Shown here piece after piece: positions 36,582 to 48,650 of a stretch of DNA of 64,000 nucleotides. The position numbers and the translations under genes are program-made. The stretch spans positions 233,862,944 to 233,926,943 of the forward strand of contig CP136061.1 in assembly GCA_032622095.1 (NCBI GenBank). The letters are read 5' to 3'. Within the stretch, counting starts at the first letter, position 1, and each line of letters begins with the position of its first letter. Under the pieces are notes generated by a model, which had not been told where the DNA came from, did no database searches, and saw nothing but the letters and a program-made list of their open reading frames with translations. The DNA is from Siphonodentalium dalli (Eukaryota; Mollusca; Scaphopoda; Gadilida; Siphonodentaliidae).

Positions 36582-38128
36582 GTTAGTATATATAGCTTTT
36601 CCTTAACTTACCCAAAATGAATATGGCATATTTTGTGGCACTGTATAAGCATTAATACACACCATATGGTTGGTTACATGTTAAATTGGATCGCCAATGT
36701 ATGCCACTATCTGTATAGGGTATGCCCCACTCGACACCTTATGGTAATTACGCAGTTCCTGATAAAGCAACTCCACCTTGTATTAGACGCTTGAAATTTG
36801 GACCAGTTCCAGGTGCTTACCTCAGCCAGAATTTGCCTTCAATAATTGTTTTTGATGACGCCACAAAATAGAGAAGATGAGTCATTTTTGGTCTAAAGCG
36901 GGAACCCGCAGATTATTGATTATCTATAACAGATTTCCTGGTGCTTGGTAATGGCATCAGCCGTCTCTAAAACAAACTCATCACAACACAGAATTCGCAA
37001 TTCACTTTGAGTGAACTTGCATGATTATATTAACGGTCAATGGTTTCTACACGTCATTCGCTCTATACACGTGTATGTATCGCGTGCGTGTTGATTCAAA
37101 TCGCAGACCACAGTGCGGGAAATCCTGTGTTTGTTTGTTCTATTGTTACATATCAGCTGATCGAGAGTAGACTCTCTGACTTGCATAGACTTGTAGAAAG
37201 ATCTGATACTATACAATGGGAATTGTCCCGCCCAGTGGGATTATCGATTGCGGTTTATGAATGATCGTAGTACCCAGTGTCCCAGACAGGACTGAGCATG
37301 TTTGTCACCCCGACATTATTATGGGTTCGGGAGTACTATCAATACATGAACACCGATCGCAAATACTCACGTTATCTTTTCAATAAATCTGTCATTCTAC
37401 AAGGCCTCACACGGAGATGGATTTGATAATTTATATCTTTACAACCTATATGCAATTTACTACAACAATGCATGTATAGCCAGTTCTCGAGAACTAAATG
37501 GAAAACATTGGGCTTAATGGGATATTTGTAATGTTAAACCTGGTAACATTTTGATGTTCTGACCCGTTCTGACGGCGAACTTTATAACATTGAACAAACA
37601 ATAATTTTCTTTGTTAAAATTTATCCCTCAATAATCTAGTTCACATTTGGGGTGGTTCAAACTCGAGATTGAATGTTTTTTTGCGACCTTTGTGAGCGGA
37701 TATGACAATAAAGATGTAACTAGTTATGCGGGAGAAATTCCACATTTATAAGCGACGGCAAAGCAAATTGGATCACAATTTCGATTTGGGACCTTCACAA
37801 ACAGTGAAGTACATGTACATTATTGGGGAACAAGTAATAACTAAGAACTGTATCTGCATTGTTTTTGTCAATGTATGTTATACACTTCCCTGTCACAATA
37901 TCTACAAGTTCCCAGAGTTTGTGCTGGTGGATTATGATCTCTACGGGCTAAAGTAGAGAATCATGGCATGATCTGACATATATACAATACATAATCTTTG
38001 CATGGCACAAATTTATGCCAATACTGTCTCCAAGTTAGTTTTTGCAGCGTGTTCTGTTTAAACTTTTAACGTGTTAGGGTTCTTCGCACACGTTTCGAGA
38101 ATTACAACCTAGTTTGTTTCCCTTTCAG
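36582..38128 (+). other. Intron of the CDK inhibitor gene
   Basis: 1547 bp, GTTAGT donor and TTTCCCTTTCAG acceptor with a good pyrimidine tract. It contains copy 1 of an old dispersed repeat (from about 37545). No other gene recognised inside. Confidence 0.8.
37545..37985 (+). repeat. Old ~440-bp dispersed repeat, copy 1 (intronic)
   Basis: Aligns with 46380-46845 through shared blocks such as AACTTTGTAACATTGAA-like, CTCGAGATTG, TTTGTGAGC, ATAAGCGACG, CCTTCACA and GAACAAGTA. Indels break any common frame, so the 76-codon ORF here is not taken as a gene. Confidence 0.6.
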
Positions 38129-38202
38129 ATTTCCTCCAACAAAGAAAGCGACGAAACAGTGATCTTGAAAACCAGCGTCCGTCGAAGGCACCTAGAGAAT
38201 GA
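38129..38202 (+). CDS. Cip/Kip CDK inhibitor, terminal coding exon
   Basis: Joining phase 1 gives residues 163-186, beginning DFLQQRKRRNSD and ending KAPRE before TGA at 38200-38202. With the end of exon 1 the protein reads QSHMNDFLQQRKRR. This fits a degenerate PCNA-interacting (PIP) box, Q-x-x-M-x-x-F-L, with Asp at position 6 and basic residues at +3 and +4, and it aligns without gaps to the QTSMTDFYHSKRR region of human p21. RKRR is also a likely nuclear localisation signal. The splice junction falls between N162 and D163, inside the motif. The in-frame join and the motif support the intron. Spliced total is 561 nt including the stop. Confidence 0.85.
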
Positions 38203-38239
38203 GATTATATATTTATTTATTAACTTATATTAAATTATG
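38203..38239 (+). promoter_or_regulatory. 3'UTR start with AU-rich element and ambiguous end
   Basis: ATTTATTTA at 38211-38219 is an AU-rich-element core. ATTAAA at 38229-38234 could be a polyadenylation signal. A perfect donor GTAAGT begins at 38240, so the exon may instead splice onward to 42528. The stop codon is 37 nt before that junction, inside the distance usually tolerated by nonsense-mediated decay. Confidence 0.4.
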
Positions 38240-39389
38240 GTAAGTTGTTCTTTATCCAAACTCTTATCAATATTTTATCACACACAATCCCCACTTAAGC
38301 TGCAAAAATCCCACTTAAGCTGCTAAAATTACTACATTCCCTCATAGTATCTAAAGAAAAAATCATCTCAAAACGTCTTCTTTCCGAACAAATGAAAATT
38401 ACCAGTATACACACAGACATAACACACAAAGCGCCCGTTATTAATTATGTAGATTTTAAGAATCTACATGTAAATTATAACTCTCAAACGACCAGCACTC
38501 TCCCAGAATAGATTTCCCAAAGCCAAACAAAGAAACGGCATCTACATGGAAATGGATTGAAATCCTATAATAATTGACTTTGACACAAAGCTACGTTCGA
38601 TATCAGGCGACAACAATGAATTGGAATTGATTTCTCTAGTAGTTTGCCTGTTCCCACCATCTGTCGCCGACGGACGACATGCAGACGACCGGCCTTTGTT
38701 ATGAACCTACAGATACCGACTAACGGCCAATTATCACGAAAAATCGATTATATGCCTGATATTGGACATAAAACAAAGAAATGTTGTAGCTACGACCCGT
38801 GAATCGACTTTTTCCGAAAAATACAGTACACAATAAAATTCACGATTCTTTCAAAAATGAATGAATGGCATTAACTAGCTCTTAGATATAACGGCGTTTG
38901 TCGGCATTAAACAAAGCAATGTGAGACTTTCTGGATATTAAATATTGGGGCTGTAGGCGAAAGTTCGCCAACCGTTATGGTCCAGTTAGAACAGATGTGA
39001 GACTATTCAAGAGGCGCCGATCGTCTTCCCTGGGTACATTTGTATCCTTATTACTATATAAAAACCATAGCCCATGCATGTAATCATTCATTTCTTTATT
39101 CTCGTGATCTATAAAGTGTGGCATAGGTACATGACTTATAACGTTAATATTGTGTACTTGGATGGCAATTTAATTTATATGATAAATATCCACTTGGCCC
39201 TAACATATTTCATTTTCATTCTCAATAGTTTAGTTGTAAAATGTCATAGATCGAGCCAGAAAGGCACGCTATACGCCTAATGTATATTCACAATATGGTA
39301 TTTATGTTCGCCGGACACATATGCATATAACCATACTATTGACGAACCATCGAAGGTTGTTTATCTGTATTTGAGGACCTAACATATGC
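38240..39389. other. Unassigned (possible 3'UTR intron or downstream intergenic) DNA
   Basis: A short tandem CCCACTTAAGCTGC duplication near 38291-38322. No gene recognised. Confidence 0.4.
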
Positions 39390-39391
39390 TA

Positions 39392-39604
39392 CAGTAATGT
39401 CCAAAGTAATTGACCACTTAACCACAGCCGAATTATGGGTAATTTTTCAGGATTTAGTCGGAAATATGGCTTGTTGCCATTCATTGGAAAGCTCTCGCCG
39501 AGAGCTTTCCTATGAATGGCAACAAGCCATATTTCCGACTAAATCCTGAAAAATTACCCATAATTCTGCTGTGGTTAAGTGGTCAATTACTTTGGGCATT
39601 ACTG
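39392..39604. mobile_element. Palindromic mariner-like MITE, copy 1
   Basis: A nearly perfect 213-bp palindrome whose ends read CAGTAATGTCC...GGGCATTACTG, flanked by TA dinucleotides (39390-39391 and 39605-39606). CAGT termini plus a TA duplication are typical of Tc1/mariner elements. Other copies are at 45235 and 62134. No transposase is present. Confidence 0.88.
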
Positions 39605-40004
39605 TAATGTGTATACCAGTACCAACAAGAGTACTCTTATCGATCGGACAACTCCATGCGAAGTCACGTTTTGTGTGAGGAATGCACTTGAACCAACATG
39701 GTTCGCATTCTGTACATTCTCATCGAATATAAACGGAATGATGCGCATAACTGTGGGACTCAAGCACCTGCCACTGCATTAAACAATGTTAAGGACCATC
39801 AATGCAAATTTGTGTGCATATTGAATGAATAACCATGAAGTATGATATATAATTTTAAATTGTTTAGCCCGACGGATATAAATGCGGTATATACGACAGC
39901 CTATCGGTAGTATTGTAGCAATCTAAGTTTCCGGAATGCGTGGGCGTTTAGATCATGATGTCCTTTGGATAGGTCAAACATAAATCTATCAGAAATATTC
40001 AAAG

Positions 40005-40395
40005 TTGAAATATGTTCAAAAATTTATCCCAAATTACTGCTGTGTTAAATTTAAACAAATAATGTCATGCTCACAACCAGAAGTATTAAAAGCAATTGCC
40101 CATTTTGTCTACCACGGACTTGCCAAAAAGGGAAAATGGCAACCAAGTGACCAACTGCTAGACAGAATACGCGACCAGACGAATGCAAACTCCCAATAAG
40201 ACAAAAAAAATAAATACCAAAATCAATACAAATATATATAAATATATATAACTACAATATTATGTACAACATACTGTGTCTTATGAATACATGTTCTTCA
40301 ATACACTGTTATAAATTATGTTTCTATATTATGTATGTATACACTTGACCATATTTGGTGTAAAAGTATATTAAATTGAATTGAATTGTTAAATA
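40005..40395 (+). other. Short ORF followed by AT-rich tail; possible LINE end
   Basis: An open frame of 64 codons ends in a KKGKWQPSDQLLDRI segment, then AAAAAAAATAAATA and ~180 bp of AT-rich sequence, finishing in TTGAATTGAATTG repeats. That arrangement resembles a LINE 3' end, but no reverse-transcriptase motif is visible, so this is only a suggestion. Confidence 0.2.
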
Positions 40396-42527
40396 TATGA
40401 GCGTTATGAGTGGGTCTATATTCAGAATTAAATATTAGACCTGTCGTTTCCAAACTGATTAGTTACCAGCTGTGTTTGACAATGGCGATAGCATCTGTTT
40501 TCAATTAACTCCGCCTAAGGTTAATAACGATGTAGCTGACACCTCTCACTAATTACACATTTACCTGTATAAAAAACCTGCTTGCACCTGTCCTGGAGAA
40601 TGACACGCCGGACAGATGAAGCAGAGATAGCGTCGCTTCTCAGATGACAGAGACCATCGTCTGCCTTTGTGGAAGACGATCATCTGCTTTTTGGAAATAT
40701 TTTGACTTCTTCTAATTAATGTTTATTTGACACCATCAAACAGATTTTACACCTGGAATTGATTATAACATAATGTGGTTTGCGTTAGACTACTGGGTTA
40801 AATTGGTGAAGTGGTTTTTATGGTAGAAATCATTATATTTATAATTTAAAAAATATATATATACATATGACAATAAAATTCATCATGCAACCAGTCTCGT
40901 CATGAGCTATGGACTTGTTCATATGGAATATATATTTATTGAGATATATTTATTATATGAGGCCTCTAAATATTTATTACATTTATTTTAACACATTTAA
41001 TACATTCAAACTGGGCCTGCATCTTTAATAAAATGTACCTTTATTCAACGATTCGCAATCATTGTTCAACAATCTATCAAACATCATGTTGGATAATGAA
41101 CTGAGATTATATTTTCAGACAACAACTACAGTTTATAATATATTAACCTATTAAAGTACGCGCGTGCTTCAAGTCAATCTGGTACTTGATTTGGAAGTAC
41201 GCGTTGAACTTGCTTCATACGAATAAACAGGCCCCACACAATGACAGATGTACTAATTGCACTCGGAACAGTTCATACAAAATAAGACACGCACTAAAGG
41301 GACAGTCGAACTTAAATTACAATATTGTGAAACATTAAAGGCCGTTCAACCGAACTTAAAAATTACTCAGAAAATTGGCCGATAAAAAAGATTCATCTAA
41401 AATATCCAAAGTAGTTTAATGTATTCAAATCGTATGAACAGATACACAAGGCGCCAGTTCACCTCGGTACATACAGAGATGATAAAACGCAGTTACAAAG
41501 GTAGATCACAAAGCAGCCGAAGCCGGTTATCCCTCATTAAAGGTGACCGCCTTAGGCGACGCTATACTCGGCAGGATATCATTTTCAAGTTGCTTCCTAT
41601 GGTAGACTAATACATCAACATGCGTGACCCAGTTTCCATGGTTTACTCATATAGTAAAGCGCTACTACGCTACCTTACTATAACACTCGTATCGTACAAA
41701 GCGATCTATCAAAAAAGCACGCTAGTTTGTGTGTATTTGGCCATGGGAAATCTCGCCCGGGTTTGACCTTTCTGATTTGCATAAAGCTAGAATTGACCTG
41801 CATTTCAAGTTGATGTTGAGCGATGCAGAGCACATTGTTTGGACTGCATGGCTGCATTTGCTCGCCGCACTATCCCCATCTGGCAGTATGTTTGTATTCA
41901 CGTTAGCCTCTGCCTTTTGGTGTACGTTTCATGTTTATTACCTTTCATTGTGAGGCATCGCATAACGGTGTGTGTCTTCCTACCGCGTTGTTCACCCCTC
42001 TGCCCCAGGCTCCGCTGCACTGTGACTGGGTAAAACGACAGTATCCTTACGATGCTCTACATAACTATGGCCCTCCTTGACTGAACATAGTCCGATCTGT
42101 TCACCCATCGGTCGTGGGCTTTCCATCAGTCATGTACCTCCCATAAATGAACATTCACATAACCCGATTTATCTTCGTTACATCCTCCGGCTATTTGGCA
42201 AACAGTCCTGCTCTGTCACTTCCAGCCACGTTTGTCCACGAAGATAGCATGCCTTTTCGAAAATGCGTACCCACATACAGTATAGGATAGGCAAACATAT
42301 CAATGAACAGATGGGCGCTTTTTGGCAGCTGAAAATTATGTATTCTTATCAATCACCAAAACTATATACACAAGCATTTTTTATACTCGTTTTGGAGACG
42401 GATACACATAAATAACACACATGTAAGAGAAATAATGGATGGTTGTTGCCGACATATTATGTATTGCTATTCAATTAATGTTTATGTCATCTGCCATTCT
42501 AACTTATTCATTTTCTTGTCTTTCCAG
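40396..42527. other. Unassigned DNA
   Basis: Short hairpins near 40620-40700 (GATGACAGAGACCATCGTCTG). Otherwise no gene or element recognised. Confidence 0.4.
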
Positions 42528-42655
42528 AGAGTGCTATAGATGATGTGATACGGATGTATAAGAGATGGATACCTCTGATCTCTAGCAATCTAGTCTTTCA
42601 AGAAAGTTTACATGGACCTGATCGGATTATTTATATCACGTGACATTTGATGTTC
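42528..42655 (+). other. Possible third exon of the CDK inhibitor transcript
   Basis: A strong acceptor (TTTTCTTGTCTTTCCAG, ending 42527) precedes this segment. Read directly from exon 1 (phase 1) it stays open for 37 codons, encoding a tail that starts ESAIDDVIRMYKRW and ends at TGA near 42643. Read after the 38240 donor it would be 3'UTR. The second reading is simpler. No good AATAAA is seen in the next 500 bp, so the 3' end is undefined. Confidence 0.25.
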
Positions 42656-43086
42656 TTGTTAAACAAGATCGGACCAAGTTTCCAGATCCGGCGTGTTAAT
42701 AGTTATTGCTGTTAACGACGAACATTACTTGTTCCTATAATGCAAATCCAAAGATTTGTTTCTATCTACGACGTCACACAGTTCACCATCACCCAGCACC
42801 CAAGAACCAGAACTCTGTGTTTAACCAGGAACACTCTATTCTGTTCTGATATTTCCCAGCAATATTCACATACAAGTTATGTCAATTCGTGAAATGGCTA
42901 TGCCAAAATGTTTTCACTATTTCAGGGTGTGTTATTTTTCATGTTGAAATTTGATTTCATTTGCAATCAACAAGCATTTCTGTATATTATATTCAAGACA
43001 ATTTACCCATTAATCAATTACGAGATGAACTGACTATGCTCTGCTTATCAAACAATCACTATCATTTCTATTACGTTCTATTAATG

Positions 43087-43335
43087 CTAACCCTTTCTAT
43101 GCTAAATCATCATTGACGAGTAGTTATCCCATAGGAAATGTTCAGATAATAAGTTTAACAATTTGTTGAACTTATTATCTAAACATTTCCCTCATTAAAT
43201 AGAGCTTCTTCTGCACTGTTATTTATCTTTCGTCTGCTTTTATCACCTTAACATCCCTCCAAATGGAGAATAGACCATTCAGATGTGTATTTTTATAACT
43301 GTGTGTGATATTCCATTTAGTATAGAAAGGGTTAA
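43087..43335. mobile_element. Family-D TTAA MITE, copy 3
   Basis: Starts CTAACCCTTTCTATGCTAAA (TTAA mutated) and ends TTTAGTATAGAAAGGGTTAA. It contains ATTGACGAGTAGTTATCCCA and a palindrome GTTCAGATAATAAGTTTAAC / GAACTTATTATCTAAAC. The best-preserved D copy. Confidence 0.85.
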
Positions 43336-45234
43336 ATCTCATACATTGTATTGATATCACGAATCAACTACTTTCTTGGTTATCTTACATTCAATTATTA
43401 TCTTTCAATAACTGCAACATCAAGTAATCTGCATGTGTACCATCTCATCAAACTATCAATAGTTCAAAAGTCCAGACAAACAGCTTTCCCACCGTGGTGG
43501 TATAAACGCGATAAAACTCCTCATGGTAAAGATCTTCATTGGATATAAAAAGGATTAGATATAACAATTGTTTGTGTTATACATGACCGTATAGTGATCT
43601 TTTCACTATCGGGTGATTCCGTGTAGATTACTGTGAGGGGCAGGTATGTCGACTGGGAATGCCGATGCCAGATCGGAATCCAAACAGATGCGCTTGTCAT
43701 AATAGGATTTTACTGGCCTGGGAAACTATCATAGATTATTATAATTATGTGTGGAAATTCCTTCATTAAGCTATAGTGACCAGATATGCGTTCACATGCA
43801 CGGGACGAGTGAACCTCCGACCGTGGGAAATTAACTGCATGGCACCAATGACTTTTCGTAAAGTTGTTCTTGTTCATGCATTGTCCTTTCTCTTGATATG
43901 TTCTGCTATGAGAACTCTCTTGCATTGTGACTTCAGATCTGAATTGCATATATTATGACGCAGTTGTTATAGAAAATACTTTCATATTTCCGTTCGTAAT
44001 TCAGAGAAATTTTAAGCTAAAATTGTGAATTGCCTTCGCAGTTACCGACATGGGACATTTTTATAATGGTATGTTTTATACTATCATCGTACAAATTTCT
44101 AAGCAGAATTTATACCACAAGACATTAATCCTGAAATATTTAAGTTTCTTGAGTTCAGGTATGGGGTTAACACGGAACAAGAGAAGGGATTGCGTTGCTT
44201 AATTGCATTTACTGAAAGAGCACGGCCAGACACATTAACTTTGTCGATTAGTTATCATTTCACGGCACATGGCACCTATCATTACCAGGCGCATGGAACT
44301 AATCTAAATTCTCCCATGCAGGCGCTTCATGGAAGCATCAACACACTACCTTTGTCGACTGACAACACACACATCTCTTTATGATGGCGCCGTATTGCAT
44401 CCATGATGGTAGAATCGCTTGATGAGCATGGTGTCAATTACAACATCCGGGAATTCATAATCAATTTTTGAAATTTAATATTACCTGAGTCTGTACTTTG
44501 AAAGAGACTATTTCTTATCTATGATGTTGATTAACTCACTTGTTTCACCTCACCCCGCTACATATTCACCGATTTGCTGCATGCCACAACACGCTTGTTT
44601 ATTTATTAATTGCTAATGCTCCCTCCACGCTTAGTTTTTATCATTCTGCTATTCAAGAATTAATTTTACCTTTCATTAAATCGTACATGCATCAACTCAT
44701 ATTTATGATAATTTATACTTACGAATGTTTTTCACCAAATCACACACAATACGATACTTTAGTGTTGTTTGTGAGCTTATTGGTTGTGATTTTTTTTCTA
44801 ATTCCTGATCTACTGAAAATGCTTATGATACATGGATCACTCAACTATTATCTGGACTGGACCCATGTTAACAATATAAAGTTCCAATTTTGAATTCTCC
44901 AATTTTGACATAAAACACAAAAAAAAAAAAATCTGTCATACACCTATTTTAGTTTTTTATATATCAACAAATCGTCACATATATGTGCAATGATTGTGAA
45001 CCTAATCGACGGTCTTCTTATTTCAGAAGATACCAGTGTTTAATTGTTATTCGTCTCTTTAATAGAAATCACCATACAGGCTTCGTTTATTGAATGTACA
45101 TGTAGCATTTAGTTAAATCACAAGAAATCATTCACCTGTTATCTTAGCATTGAATCAAACATCTCGCTCCCGAGTCTTGGTGTTTGCCCCATGCCACCAT
45201 TAGCAACAGAATCACAGAAGCCTACAGTAATGCC
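43336..45234. other. Unassigned intergenic DNA
   Basis: An open frame at 44540-44893 (117 codons) has hydrophobic stretches but no recognised family. No element boundaries seen. Confidence 0.4.
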
Positions 45235-45437
45235 CGAAATATATGACCCTTTAACCACAGCACAATTATGCGAAATTTTTCAGGATTTAGTCCGCAATGT
45301 GGCTTGTTGCCATTCATCGTAAAGCTCCCACCGATAGCTTTCCGATGAATGGCAGCAAGCCATATTTCCGATTAAATCCTGAAAAATTTCGCATAATTCT
45401 GCTGTGGTTAAAGGGTCATATACTTCGAACATTACTG
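45235..45437. mobile_element. Palindromic mariner-like MITE, copy 2
   Basis: CAGTAATGCCC to CGAACATTACTG with the same core as copy 1 (GATTTAGTC...AAATATGGCTTGTTGCCATT). The left TA is intact and the right flank reads TG. More diverged than copies 1 and 3. Confidence 0.85.
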
Positions 45438-45732
45438 TGTGTTATAACATGCACGTCTTATCTTTGGTTTAGCATATTTGAGTTCTATGTTCTGACGATG
45501 AACCATTACGGGAATGAACACTGTGTGATGTTGTATTTTTGTTCCTTTGTTTGAGCTCTGCTCATTCGTTGTAAATGATATATTGTATATGAACTTAATT
45601 TATGATAAAGTCATCAAAACTATGCAATTTTGTTCACCTTTGTCAACCACGTACCCATAGTAACCACCAACTCATATATGATATACAAACCCACCGTCTG
45701 AGTGAAGATTGAAGCCAGACTATCCCCATTGG

Positions 45733-45961
45733 TTAACTCTTTCATGGCGGGATCTGCGCTGGTGCAGCATTAAATATGTGTGCCATATATATAGGGAGCC
45801 TCGCAAATATAAGAGAATTCACTGGCTTACAAGGTCAAGGTAAATATTGTTTGGCCAATGTATATTCTCTTATATATATGCAAGGCTCGCGCATATGTAA
45901 GAGATGCATTGGCACAGGGTTTTCGCAAAATTTCATGAAGCTCCCTTTGTGGAATGGTTAA
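45733..45961 (-). mobile_element. Family-B TTAA MITE, copy 3
   Basis: Reverse orientation: TTAACTCTTTCATGGCGGGA at the left and GCTCCCTTTGTGGAATGGTTAA (read in two parts) at the right. Palindromes are decayed but recognisable (AGGGAGCCTCGCAAATATAAG). The ACCTTGTAAGCC spacer complement is present. Confidence 0.75.
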
Positions 45962-46236
45962 ATGGTGCTGCTAATTGTCTATGGTGCCGAATGGCTATGA
46001 CGATGGTATATAGGGTAACGCGATGCCGTTTAACAAGAAAAGCACTGTTATGTTTCTTCAAGTTAGAACAAAGCCAATGTGTTTATGAAACATTCAAGAA
46101 AATATATTTGGATTCTCCCATGCATCCAGTGTACATCGGAATGGTCTATATTCATTTGGATGGGTTTCTAGGGGATAATCAGGCAACAGATCACAAAACT
46201 ACAGAAGGGTTCCTATTTCTTGCGACCTATATGGTC

Positions 46237-46310
46237 GTTTGTTGAACTTATTATTTGAACATTTACAATGGGATAACTACTAATCAGTTATGCTTTAGTA
46301 ATAAACCCTA
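46237..46310 (-). mobile_element. Family-D MITE fragment
   Basis: GTTTGTTGAACTTATTATTTGAACATT followed by GGGATAACTACTAATCAGTT (given in separate blocks) matches the inverse of the D interior and left end. Confidence 0.55.
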
Positions 46311-46374
46311 GATCATACCACCAATATCTACTCTGACTACTCCCGTAGAAATCATGTTTCACCAGTTCAAAACG

Positions 46375-46845
46375 TATGAACTTTGTGAAGATCTGACGTG
46401 GAACTTTGTAACATTGAAAACAATAACACGATTAATATATTTTACAAAACCTGTTCCTTAATAATGTGTTCACTTAAGGCGAAGGTCCCAGCTCGAGATT
46501 GCATGCTTTAGGAGACGTTTGTGAGCCGATAAACATTGATATTGATTACCGGGGGAAATCTTATGATTATAAGCGACGCAGAGCGAAATTATGTCATAAA
46601 ACTTGCCTATATCAACATGCAATATCGAACTAGGGCCTTCACATACTGTGGAAATGGAATACATTATTAAGGAACAAGTATTAAATAAGAACTATATTGC
46701 ATTCGTTATTTTTTCAAGATTATAAATTTCCCTGCCAGTATATATCAAAACATCAAATAGTTCCCAGGGTTTGAACGGATGGACTATAACTCTATGGACG
46801 TATAAATAAGCCAGATTATAGAGAACCATGCCACGACGTAATTAA
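46375..46845 (+). repeat. Old dispersed repeat, copy 2
   Basis: Diverged, colinear relative of 37545-37985 in the CDK inhibitor intron. The shared frame is broken by indels, so it is probably an ancient TE. Confidence 0.6.
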
Positions 46846-48563
46846 ACCCAATTAATGCAATTGGTATACGATAGATAACGTGTGTACATGATGATCCAGA
46901 ATATTTCTGTCTGAACCACAAGGTATCTGCGGTTTCGATGAATCACTGTGGTCTTTGTGCATGTCGTGATTTCTCAGAACAAAGGCCAGGAAAAGTCATA
47001 CCGCTGGTTGAACGAGCTAGCACCAAACGTGCCCCGAACACACCGTACTTGTACTATACGTTTGTACTTCGTATACGCTTTGTACCCCTGTATCGATTTA
47101 ACGCGGATATGTCAACATCAGAGCAATCAAAAGGCGACCACAAGTGTCTGTTCTAGCTTATGCGGCTTATAATCATAACACCAATGGCCGACACTTTCGC
47201 GGAGTCAATAGAATGGGACTATTCACTTCTCTCGAAGGACTTGGCACGAGTCGGTTGTTACCATAACAGATTACACATGGATCTCACAACATGTCATACA
47301 GTGCTCAACGGCCAAACACTTATGACGTCGCAACTTTAGTGTGCTTTGTATATTAATAATTTGGGATATTTAGAAAGAATTCGGTCACCCGCTTATACGA
47401 TTTACAAGAAAATTGGCCATTCAATTATGGTTCAGAGCGCTCATCGCACAATTGGAGTAGATCTGACAACATTGACGTATTTGTGTAATCTGTGGCTGAC
47501 GACCTCCGAGGATAGGAGGCCTATTGAGAACAAATAGAGGTGTGTTCATGCGATAATTTCGTTTTCAGTTGGACTCGCATGTAATTGCGTCGACTATATA
47601 AGTTATGAATATAAACGATTAAACGTTGCAACTAGTGCTAAAGGCATATTGTAAAATCACCACATATATAGGCTATAGCTTTAAACTGATGCACGTATAC
47701 AGCATGCGTAATAATAGCCAGGTTCAGCCACACGTGCGTGTAACTTGTAAGATATAGGCCAAGTTCTAACGAAACATGTAGATAATAGTCGGGTGGCAAG
47801 AGAACCATCGACCATAATGCGACCAGCGATGCGCTCAATTGGCTTCAATCAAATTAAGATCCATTCGCGCTGTCGAATTCCTGCCTGCACGGCGCTTTTC
47901 ACCTGCAGAAATAGACGAACTCAGACTAATCTAAGCATATTCATCCGCGATGCCCTATATACCTTTAATGGAACCTCATGTATATTGCAAACAACATCGC
48001 CTGGATATACATGGACACACGATGAAACCCCAGTAACTATATAAGTAACATGCCCCACCCTCTCACCCGTTCAATAAGACAGCGATATAATGCGCGCGAG
48101 TTAATAACACCCCCACCCTACCCCAATATAATGAAGATTGACTCTCAAGTTACATATGCACCACTCCCATAGTACCCCGACCCAGGTACCACCCCTATTT
48201 TCGCAAATTATATATAGTCTATATTAAATGGACCCCCACACATAATTATATATAGTATGCCAATGATAACACGTGAGATTGTTTTACATATATCAACCTG
48301 ATCGGTAGATCATGCCATGATATCTACTCTATAGACCGTGGTACGTATCAGCTATATCGTATAATAACCGGGCTCTTTCGGGTAAGTTGCGTGGCGCTAT
48401 ATCTTGGGTCAATGCCCGACGAATACACAATATATAGTGTTTGTTTTCCTATATCTATACGAGTAAATAACAGTGAACATTAAGTACCCTTAAAGAACTT
48501 TACAGATATAACCTAAGATGGAGTTGTCACTTCCCTATAGATATCACAGTTCAACGTCTGCTC
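46846..48563. other. Unassigned intergenic DNA
   Basis: Overlapping short open frames only. No gene or TE end recognised. Confidence 0.4.
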
Positions 48564-48622
48564 AAGGGGTAGTACAGTCGGCAGGGGCACATAAGGGGTA
48601 GTAGAGTCGGCAGGGGCACATA
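48564..48622. repeat. 29-bp tandem duplication
   Basis: Two copies of AAGGGGTAGTA(C/G)AGTCGGC followed by AGGGGCACAT, one mismatch between them. It abuts the LINE 3' end at 48651. Confidence 0.85.
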
Positions 48623-48650
48623 AGCATACATTATTCGTGTCATTCAGACT

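Noticed and set aside
44540-44893. 117-codon ORF with hydrophobic segments as a membrane protein
   Set aside because: AT-rich DNA commonly yields hydrophobic frames by chance; no family or context supports it.
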